The notes below the pieces were generated by a model, which worked only from the letters and a program-made list of their open reading frames with translations, searched no databases and was not told where the DNA came from. From NCBI GenBank assembly GCA_955652025.1, contig CATPAO010000115.1, forward strand, positions 1 through 14,029: 14,029 bases of DNA. Direction: 5' to 3'. Positions 7,736 through 13,224 of the stretch are shown piece by piece. Position numbers and translations under genes: made by a program. This DNA comes from Casimicrobiaceae bacterium. GTDB taxonomy: Bacteria > Pseudomonadota > Gammaproteobacteria > Burkholderiales > Casimicrobiaceae. The stretch's first letter is position 1, and each line of letters opens with the position of its first letter.

Positions 7736-7815
7736 GCGCCGCCGGGCCGCCCCAAGGCGCGAACTGCGCCTTCTCTGGGGGCAGCGCAGCGGCGAAGCCG
7801 CAAGCGTGGGGGTCC
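7736..7815 (+). repeat. Intra-operon palindromic repeat, copy B (mdcA/mdcC gap, inverted)
   Basis: An 80-base copy of the same repeat, here in the plus orientation and so opposite to the operon. It shares GCGCCGCCGGGCCG, CCCAAGGCGCGAA, GGGGGCAGCGCAGCGGCGA and GCAAGCGTGGGGGTCC with the other copies. The C-run of the main hairpin is degraded (CCTTCTCTGGGGG). It lacks the ATGA edge and does not touch a stop or start codon. In the plus frame it reads AAGPPQGANCAFSGGSAAAK, a peptide string I associate with misannotated ends of Burkholderiales proteins. Confidence 0.88.
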
Positions 7816-7823
7816 AACATCCC

Positions 7824-9500
7824 TCACCAGTTCCGGAACCGCTTCGGCGGCTGATAGAGCCCGCCGGAGGCGCGCACCAGATCCTTGATCGAGCGCGCCG
7901 CGAGCAGATCGCGCGTCGCGTCGCGCTTTTCGATGCCCAAGTCTTCCGCGCGCCGGATCACGCCGCGCTGGCGCAGCTTTGCGACGGCGCGGCGGTCGCG
8001 CTTCATGCCGACCGCCGTGTAACCGGCGACGCCGCGGATCGCTTGCTCGATCTCGGCGTCGTCGCGGCAGAGCCGCAGGTTGGCGATCCCTTCCTCGGTC
8101 AGGATATGCGTGACGTCGTCGCCGTAGATCATGATCGGCGGCAGCGCCATGTTCGCCGACTCCGCGAGCTCCCACGCATCGAGCCGCTCGACAAACGCGG
8201 GCTCCATGTGCTCGCGAAACGTTTCGACCATTTGCACGACGAGCTTGCGTCCGCGCGGCGCGCCGGAACGACCTTGTTGCGCTTCGCGTCCGGCCGCGAG
8301 CCACGCCGGCGTCGCATGCCGGCGTCCGCGCGCGTCCGCGCCCATGTTCGGCGCGCCGCCGAAGCCCGCGATGCGACCGAGCGTGGCGGTCGAGCTGTTG
8401 CCGGCCAAGTCGATCTGCAGCGTCGAGCCGATGAACATGTCGCAGGCGTAGTGGCCGGCCGTCTGGCAGAACGCGCGGTTGCTGCGCATCGATCCGTCGG
8501 GGCCGGTGAAGAACACATCGGGCCGTGCGCGCACATAGTCTTCCATGCCGAGCTCGGACCCGAACGAATGCACGGACTCGACAAAACCCGCCTCGATCGC
8601 CGGAATCAGCGTCGGATGCGGATTGAGCGCCCAATGGCGGCAGATCTTCCCGCGCAAGCCGAGCGACTCGGCGTAGGTCGGCAGCAACAGCTCGATCGCC
8701 GCGGTGTCGAAACCGATGCCGTGATTGAGGCGATCGACGCCGTACGGAGCATAGATGCCCTTGATGGCCATCATCGCCATCAGCACCTGGATCTCCGAGA
8801 TCCTTGCCGGATCGCGTGTGAACAGCGGCTCGATGTAGTGCGGCGCCGGGCTCTGGACGACGAAGCCGACCCAGTCGGACGGAATGTCGATCCGCGGCAG
8901 CCGCTCGACGATCTCGTTCACCTGCGCGACGACGAGTCCGCTCTTGAACGCCGTCGCTTCAGCGATGACCGGCGTGTCCTCGGTGTTGGGACCGGTGTAG
9001 AGATTGCCGTCGCGGTCGGCCGATTGCGCGGCGACGAGCGCGACATCGGGCGTCAGGTCGATGAAATAGCGGCCGAAAAGCTCGAGGTACGTGTGGATCG
9101 CGCCGATCGCGATCCGCCCGGAGCCGGCGAGCTTGGCGAGCCGCGCTGCTTGCGGGCCCGAAAACGAGAAGTCGAGCCTCGACGCGATGCCGCGCTCGAA
9201 TACGTCGAGGTGTTCAGGCAGCGCGAGCACCGATTGCACCATGTGGAGGTCGTGCACGCGTGCGACATCGACTTCGGTCAGCGCGCGCGCGAGAAAATCG
9301 GCCTGCTTCTGGTTGTCGCCTTCGAGGCAGACGCGATCGCCGGTGAGGATCACTTCTTCGAGCAGCGCGACGATCGCATCGGCGTCGACGATCTTGCCAG
9401 ACAGGCACGGGCCCAGCCGCGCGGCGGCGCGCTCCATCCGGCGGATGCGGCCCTGTGCGCGCCGGTTCCATACGCGCGGCGCGGCCATCGGCGCGTTCAT
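7824..9500 (-). CDS. mdcA: Malonate decarboxylase alpha subunit MdcA (acetyl-ACP:malonate transferase)
   Basis: A 558-residue transferase that exchanges the acetyl group on MdcC for malonate, releasing acetate and forming malonyl-ACP. Visible blocks include the start WNRRAQGRIRRMERA, EGDNQKQADFLARALTEVD (59-77), HDLHMVQSVLALPEHLDVF, DRDGNLYTGPNTEDTPVIAE, then PYGVDRLNHGIGFDTAAIEL, AGNSSTATLGRIAGFGGAPN and GRKLVVQMVETFREH, and the end YQPPKRFRNW. Length agrees with the family. ATG 9500 lies four bases after the dctM stop; ATG at residue 5 is a possible alternative. It is the first decarboxylase gene and follows the transporter directly, which ties transport and catabolism into one transcript. 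Confidence 0.95.
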   Translation of the reverse strand: MNAPMAAPRVWNRRAQGRIRRMERAAARLGPCLSGKIVDADAIVALLEEVILTGDRVCLEGDNQKQADFLARALTEVDVARVHDLHMVQSVLALPEHLDVFERGIASRLDFSFSGPQAARLAKLAGSGRIAIGAIHTYLELFGRYFIDLTPDVALVAAQSADRDGNLYTGPNTEDTPVIAEATAFKSGLVVAQVNEIVERLPRIDIPSDWVGFVVQSPAPHYIEPLFTRDPARISEIQVLMAMMAIKGIYAPYGVDRLNHGIGFDTAAIELLLPTYAESLGLRGKICRHWALNPHPTLIPAIEAGFVESVHSFGSELGMEDYVRARPDVFFTGPDGSMRSNRAFCQTAGHYACDMFIGSTLQIDLAGNSSTATLGRIAGFGGAPNMGADARGRRHATPAWLAAGREAQQGRSGAPRGRKLVVQMVETFREHMEPAFVERLDAWELAESANMALPPIMIYGDDVTHILTEEGIANLRLCRDDAEIEQAIRGVAGYTAVGMKRDRRAVAKLRQRGVIRRAEDLGIEKRDATRDLLAARSIKDLVRASGGLYQPPKRFRNW

Positions 9501-9504
9501 GGTG

Positions 9505-10863
9505 TTAGAGGCCCTTGGGCGCGCCCATCACCCAATCGGGAAAGCCGTTGGCGATGCCTGGGAAGAGACAGATCAGCACGATCGCGACGAACATCAGGCC
9601 GACGAACGGCAGCACGCCCCAGATGACGTCGCGCAACGGAATATCGGGCGCGATGTTCTTGATGACGAAGATGTTGAGCCCGACCGGCGGATGGATCAAT
9701 CCCATCTCCATCACGATCGTCATCAGCACGCCGAACCAGATCAGGTCGAAGCCGGCGCCCTTAAGCGGCGGCAGGATGATCGGCGCGGTCATCAGGATGA
9801 TCGACACCGGCGGCAGGAAGAAGCCGAGGATCACGACCATGAACAGGATCGCGGCGAGCAGGAGCCATTTGGACAGCTGCATCGCGACGATGCCTTGCGC
9901 CGCCGATTGGCTGATGTGCAGGTAGCTCATCACATAGGAGAACAAGAGCGACATGCCGATGATGAACATCAGCATCGTCGATTCCTTGACCGTCTGCGCG
10001 AGAATCGGCTTGACGTCCTTCGGCCGCCACACGTGATAGACGATCGCGATCAGCAACAGCGCCAGCACGGCGCCGAGGCCGGCTGTCTCCGAAGGCGTCG
10101 CGTAACCGCCGTAGAGCGCCACCATCACGCCGATCAGCAGGATGACGAACGGCAACACGCGCGGCAGCATCTCGACCTTCTCGTGCAGCGTGTACTTATG
10201 TTGCTCCAGGTACGCGTGGTGCGTGCCTTCGCGCTCGAACGCGGCGTGCGCCGCCCGGTACTCCTTGCGGAAGCGGAACATCGCATAGAGCGAGAATAGC
10301 GCGACCAGCAGCAATCCCGGTCCGATGCCGGCCAGGAACAGACGGCCGAGCGAGACTTCGGCGGCGACCGCGTAGAGGATCATCGTGATCGATGGCGGTA
10401 GCAGGATGCCGAGCGTGCCACCCGCGGCGATGATGCCGGCTGCAAATCCAGGCGAGTATCCGCGCTTGCGCATCTCGGGAATGCCGGCACTGCCGATCGC
10501 CGAGCACGTCGCCGGGGAGGAGCCCGCCATCGCGGCGAACAGTGCGCAGGTGAATACGTTCGCGATACCGAGCCCGCCGGGAATGCGTTGCATCCAAGCG
10601 TGCATCGCGAGATAGAGGTCGCGGCCCGCAGCGGAGCGGCCGATCGCCGCGCCTTTCAAGATGAACAGCGGGATCGATAGCAGCGTGATCGACGCCATTT
10701 CCTCGTAGACGTTCTGCGTGACCGTGTCGAGCGACGCCGAGGGCATGAACAAGGCCATGAAAAGGATCGCGACGAAACCCAGCGCAAAGGCGATCGGCAT
10801 CCCCGAGAACATCACGACGAGCGTGACCACTCCAAACAGGAGACCGAGCGCGAGCACGCTCAA
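9505..10863 (-). CDS. dctM: TRAP transporter large membrane subunit DctM
   Basis: A 452-residue multi-pass membrane protein (about twelve hydrophobic segments), the ion-coupled channel subunit of a TRAP uptake system. The DctM signature AMAGSSPATCSAIGSAGIPE at 111-130, continuing to RGYSPGFAAGIIAAGGTLGI (134-153) and LLPPSITMI, is clear. A charged stretch at about 196-235 interrupts the membrane segments, as in the longer members of the family. The start is TTG 10863, since moving to the next ATG would remove much of the first membrane helix. TTGA here also overlaps the stop of a 29-codon frame inside repeat copy C. That repeat fills the whole 82-base gap to dctQ, and its GGGGG tract is the only purine-rich stretch before the start. 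Malonate as substrate is inferred from the operon. Confidence 0.92.
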   Translation of the reverse strand: MSVLALGLLFGVVTLVVMFSGMPIAFALGFVAILFMALFMPSASLDTVTQNVYEEMASITLLSIPLFILKGAAIGRSAAGRDLYLAMHAWMQRIPGGLGIANVFTCALFAAMAGSSPATCSAIGSAGIPEMRKRGYSPGFAAGIIAAGGTLGILLPPSITMILYAVAAEVSLGRLFLAGIGPGLLLVALFSLYAMFRFRKEYRAAHAAFEREGTHHAYLEQHKYTLHEKVEMLPRVLPFVILLIGVMVALYGGYATPSETAGLGAVLALLLIAIVYHVWRPKDVKPILAQTVKESTMLMFIIGMSLLFSYVMSYLHISQSAAQGIVAMQLSKWLLLAAILFMVVILGFFLPPVSIILMTAPIILPPLKGAGFDLIWFGVLMTIVMEMGLIHPPVGLNIFVIKNIAPDIPLRDVIWGVLPFVGLMFVAIVLICLFPGIANGFPDWVMGAPKGL

Positions 10864-10948
10864 GGGACCCCCACGCTTGCGGGTGTCGCCGCTGCGCTGC
10901 CCCTAAAGGGGGAGTAATTCGCGCCTTGGGACGGCCCGGCGGCGCTCA
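10864..10948 (-). repeat. Intra-operon palindromic repeat, copy C (dctQ/dctM junction)
   Basis: An 85-base copy fills the whole gap between dctQ and dctM in the same orientation as copy A. Its hairpin is CCCC-TAAA-GGGG (10900-10911). Read along the operon it begins GTGAGCGCCGCCGGGCCG, where TGA is the dctQ stop, and ends GGGGGTCCC directly before the dctM TTG. A frame of 29 codons starts at that GTG (10949) and ends at a TGA (10862-10860) overlapping the dctM start as TTGA. TGAGCG occurs on both sides. Confidence 0.9.
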
Positions 10949-11512
10949 CGACGTCCCGCTCCTCGCGGCAAAATGCGCGGCGACCTGAAGCAGCAATTGG
11001 ACGACCAGTAACGTCATCCCTGCCCCCATCAAGCCGTAGGGAATCGTGAGCGGCGGCGAAAAAGTCGACGACGTCGTCATCTTGTCGACCCATGCTTCGT
11101 GGAAGAGCGTCCACGACTTCCACGCGAAGAAGGCGCAGAACGCGAGCGTCAGAACGTCGACGACCACCATCCGGTAGCGATCGATGGCCGGCGGCAGGAT
11201 GCTGGCGACGGCCTCGATGCCGACGTGGCCGCGCTGGGCCTGCACCCACGCGCCACATAGGAACACGGCGCCCACGATGCAAAACACGGCGACCTCGTCC
11301 TGCCAATCGGTCGCCGCCCGGAATAGGTAGCGCGAGAAGACGCTGTACGTCAGCACCAGCGATGCCGCGACGAGCGCGGTCATCCCGAAGAACAGCGTCA
11401 CCCTATTGATGCCGGCCAGCATGCGCTCCAGCATTCCCAGCGCGCCGGCGTGACGTTCCTCGACGCGCTCGGGGACCCCGGGAACGTCGACGCCGTCGAT
11501 GCCGTGGCTCAT
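10946..11512 (-). CDS. dctQ: TRAP transporter small membrane subunit DctQ
   Basis: A 188-residue membrane protein with four hydrophobic segments at about 38-60, 74-92, 114-134 and 158-178, the standard layout of DctQ small subunits. VFSRYLFRAATDWQDEVAVF (58-77) is the typical motif at the end of the first helix, and QAQRGHVGIE (91-100) is the conserved loop. ATG 11512 (MSHGIDGVDV) is preferred; the frame is open upstream only across dctP. The start overlaps, as ATGA, the stop of a 14-codon frame within the short repeat remnant D. The stop TGA 10946-10948 is at the edge of repeat copy C. It pairs with DctM in the membrane and receives substrate from DctP. Confidence 0.9.
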   Translation of the reverse strand: MSHGIDGVDVPGVPERVEERHAGALGMLERMLAGINRVTLFFGMTALVAASLVLTYSVFSRYLFRAATDWQDEVAVFCIVGAVFLCGAWVQAQRGHVGIEAVASILPPAIDRYRMVVVDVLTLAFCAFFAWKSWTLFHEAWVDKMTTSSTFSPPLTIPYGLMGAGMTLLVVQLLLQVAAHFAARSGTS

Positions 11513-11552
11513 AAATGAGCCCCCACGCTTGCGGCCAACGCCGCTGCGCTCA
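11513..11552 (-). repeat. Shortened repeat, copy D (dctP/dctQ junction)
   Basis: A 40-base remnant of the same repeat. It keeps GCGCAGCGGCG and GCAAGCGTGGGGG but lacks the GCCGGGCCG half and the main hairpin. It fills the 37-base gap between dctP and dctQ. TATGAGC stands on both sides: the first copy contains the dctP stop and the second contains the dctQ start. A 14-codon frame runs from ATG 11553 to a TGA (11511-11509) overlapping the dctQ ATG. Confidence 0.75.
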
Positions 11553-12572
11553 TAGCAGCTTTTGCGCCAACGCCAGAAGTTTCGCGCAGTTCTCGTTCTT
11601 GTCGGCGTAGTCCTTCCAGACCGGCTTCGCCAGCGCCTGCCACTTGGCGAGCGTCGCGTCGTCCAGGTCCGACACCTTCGCCCCGGCCTTCGTGTAGACG
11701 CTGGCCACCGCGACGTCGTCCGCTTTGGCGCTGTCCACGGCGAATTTCTCGAGCTCGGCGCCGACCGCCATGACCGCGTCCTGCTGCGCCTTCGGCAGCT
11801 TGTCGAAGACATCCTTCGACATCATCAGCGGCTCGAACATGAACCAGTACGATTTTCCACGGCCGCTTGTCAGGAACTTCGAGACCTCTTCGAGGCGAAA
11901 GGAGATCAGGCTGGTCGACGACGTCAATGCTGAGTCCATCGCGCCGGTCTGCATCGCCGCGTAGATCTCGTTCGACGGCAGCGACAGCACCGACGAGCCG
12001 GCGTCCTTGAACATCATGTCCATTTCGCGGCTGCCGCCGCGCACCTTCATGCCCTTCGCGTCGTCGGGCGTGACGAGCGCCTTCGCACGGCTCGCGACGC
12101 CGCCCGCCTGCCAGATCCACGTCACGACGATGACGCCCTTCTCGGCCAGGAATTGCGACAGGAACTTGCCGACTTCGCCGGTCTTCCATTTGCTGCCGAT
12201 TTCATACGAGGGCACGAGCGCGGGTAGGAGCCCGATATTCGTCTCCGGAACCTCGCCGCCCGCGTAGGAGAGCGGCACGAGCGACAGGTCGAGCGCGCCG
12301 CGGCGCAGTGCGCTGAACTGTGAATTCACCTTGACGAGCGACGAGTTCGGGTAAATGTCGAACTTGAGTCCGCCGTTCGTGCGTTTTTCGACGTCCGCGG
12401 CAAACTTTCGGACGAGCCGGTCGCGGAAGTCGCCTTGGTCGATCGCCCCGCCGGGAAATTGATGCGAAATCTTGAGCGTGGTCGGATTCTGGGCGAACGC
12501 ATGCGTGCCGGCGAGCGCGAGGGGAACGGCAGCGGCGGCGCCTGCGACCAGACGGCGGCGAGTGACATTCAT
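11550..12572 (-). CDS. dctP: TRAP transporter periplasmic solute-binding protein DctP
   Basis: A 340-residue exported receptor of the DctP family. The N-terminus NVTRRRLVAGAAAAVPLALA ending AFA, with a likely cut before Gln28, carries an arginine run resembling a Tat signal. TTLKISHQFPGGA (31-43) and the later ALDLSLVPLSY block, followed by GMKVRGGSREMDMMFKDAGS, are usual for TRAP receptors. ATG 12572 has GGAGG seven bases upstream. It is the first gene of the malonate operon and lies about 74 bases downstream of the predicted start of transcription. Its place before mdcA points to malonate, in line with the MatPQM TRAP malonate transporter described in Sinorhizobium; the ligand itself cannot be read from the sequence. 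Confidence 0.92.
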   Translation of the reverse strand: MNVTRRRLVAGAAAAVPLALAGTHAFAQNPTTLKISHQFPGGAIDQGDFRDRLVRKFAADVEKRTNGGLKFDIYPNSSLVKVNSQFSALRRGALDLSLVPLSYAGGEVPETNIGLLPALVPSYEIGSKWKTGEVGKFLSQFLAEKGVIVVTWIWQAGGVASRAKALVTPDDAKGMKVRGGSREMDMMFKDAGSSVLSLPSNEIYAAMQTGAMDSALTSSTSLISFRLEEVSKFLTSGRGKSYWFMFEPLMMSKDVFDKLPKAQQDAVMAVGAELEKFAVDSAKADDVAVASVYTKAGAKVSDLDDATLAKWQALAKPVWKDYADKNENCAKLLALAQKLL

Positions 12573-12636
12573 GGCTTCCTCCTTCGATGATGGCGAAAGT
12601 TCAGCGCCGGTGCAATTCCGGCATGCAAGACGTTGT

Positions 12637-12659
12637 TATTCTGTATACAAAACAGAATA
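12637..12659. promoter_or_regulatory. Predicted operator overlapping P1 (GntR/MdcY-like)
   Basis: A perfect 8-base inverted repeat, TATTCTGT and ACAGAATA, with a 7-base spacer. It includes the smaller palindrome TGTATACA (12642-12649). The outer arm is the -10 box itself, and TGTATACA is centred on the predicted start of transcription. A protein bound here would block RNA polymerase. From memory, the malonate operon repressor MdcY (GntR family) of Acinetobacter binds a site centred on TTGTATACAA, and the minus strand here reads TTGTATACAG. No such regulator is encoded in the window. Confidence 0.65.
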
Positions 12660-12682
12660 TGGGGATTTGCGAAACGCGTCAA
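12654..12682 (-). promoter_or_regulatory. Predicted sigma70-type promoter of the malonate operon (P1)
   Basis: On the minus strand TTGACG (12682-12677) is followed by 17 bases and then TATTCT (12659-12654), a near-consensus -35/-10 pair with ideal spacing. Transcription would start near 12647, leaving a leader of about 74 bases before dctP, which has GGAGG before its ATG. No comparable promoter is seen inside the operon. Confidence 0.75.
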
Positions 12683-12689
12683 GATAGCG

Positions 12690-12889
12690 CGGAATTGCGT
12701 TTCCGGCGATCAAATCGTGCCTCCATTGGAAGGGTTCCTTGGGTAACCGATTTGACCGAGCCCGCCGGATGGGCTTGTCGGACAGAGTTGCGTTTCCGGT
12801 CCGCGGAGGCTCGTCGCCGTTGGTGTGTTCCCCGTCTTGCCCGGGGGGCTCAGTCACCGGCGGGTGACGCTGACGTTATACAGCGACTC
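12690..12889. other. Non-coding middle of the control region, with short repeats
   Basis: I see no convincing gene here on either strand; open frames are short, without ribosome sites or recognisable families. It holds a 12-base direct repeat TTGCGTTTCCGG at 12695-12706 and 12788-12799 (93 bases apart, upstream of P1) and an inverted repeat GTCACC-GGCG-GGTGAC at 12853-12868 upstream of P2. These may be protein-binding sites; there is no direct evidence. Confidence 0.4.
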
Positions 12890-12918
12890 TTGACTTGGTA
12901 TCTCACAGGGAATAATTT
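12890..12918 (+). promoter_or_regulatory. Possible divergent promoter (P2)
   Basis: On the plus strand TTGACT (12890-12895), a 17-base spacer, then TAATTT (12913-12918). The -10 is only fair, but the spacing is ideal and the surrounding DNA is less GC-rich than the genes. It would drive the small frame at 13002 and, after a leader of about 300 bases, the hydrolase-like gene at 13225. Confidence 0.4.
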
Positions 12919-12928
12919 GCATACAGAA
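12916..12928 (+). promoter_or_regulatory. Second copy of the operator core, overlapping P2
   Basis: TTTGCATACAGAA here differs by one base from TTTGTATACAGAA in the P1 operator (minus strand, 12651-12639). It overlaps the end of the P2 -10 box and the expected start point, much as the first copy does at P1. It lacks the full outer inverted repeat, so it would be a weaker site. Confidence 0.4.
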
Positions 12929-13001
12929 CGACGGTCGAATGCGGCTTCGTTGTCCCGACAAGCCGATTACAAAAGCGTCGGCTGGGCTGTTGGAGGAATC
13001 G

Positions 13002-13124
13002 ATGCACATCGATCGAGGCGGTACTTTGGCGTCGTTTGCCGCGAGGCTCGCCTACGCCCACACATTCCGCTTTGCCACAACGATGGAACAAGGACGCGCG
13101 ACGCGATACGCAGGAGATGATTGA
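13002..13124 (+). CDS. Possible 40-residue small protein or leader peptide
   Basis: A short frame starting MHIDRGGTLASFAARLAYAH and ending at TGA 13122-13124. The reason to list it is its ribosome site: GGAGGA stands six bases before the ATG, stronger than that of several certain genes in this window. The start codon lies inside an inverted repeat, ATCGATG-CA-CATCGAT (12998-13013), which could hide it in RNA or bind a protein in DNA. It lies downstream of the possible promoter P2 and 100 bases upstream of the hydrolase-like gene. I recognise no family. It may equally be chance in a GC-rich region. Confidence 0.25.
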   Translation: MHIDRGGTLASFAARLAYAHTFRFATTMEQGRATRYAGDD

Positions 13125-13135
13125 ATCGATTTAAT
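13120..13135. promoter_or_regulatory. Near-palindrome upstream of the hydrolase-like gene
   Basis: ATTGAATCGATTTAAT is a 16-base near-palindrome with one mismatched pair and an AT-rich core AATCGATT. It lies 90 bases before ATG 13225. It could be an operator; no matching -10/-35 pair is obvious beside it. Confidence 0.25.
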
Positions 13136-13224
13136 GCAAGTCGCCGAGCCTGCGGGCATCGCGTCGCATCGGCGGAACCAAGTGGCACACGTGCCGTGAT
13201 TTTCAAGCCAGGAGGAAACGAAAA

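Noticed and set aside
7572..9626. A 684-codon open frame on the plus strand.
   Set aside because: It is antisense to mdcA, which is certain by family, and its arginine/aspartate-rich text is typical of a high-GC shadow frame.
12825..12846. GTGTTCCCCG...CCGGGG resembles the start of a type I-E CRISPR repeat.
   Set aside because: Only one unit is present, with no second copy at spacer distance and no cas genes; the match is limited to a GC hairpin.
12587..13120. A 177-codon plus-strand frame in the control region, considered as a regulator gene (for example a GntR-type repressor).
   Set aside because: No helix-turn-helix or effector-domain text can be seen, it would begin inside the P1 leader, and no frame nearby resembles a regulator.
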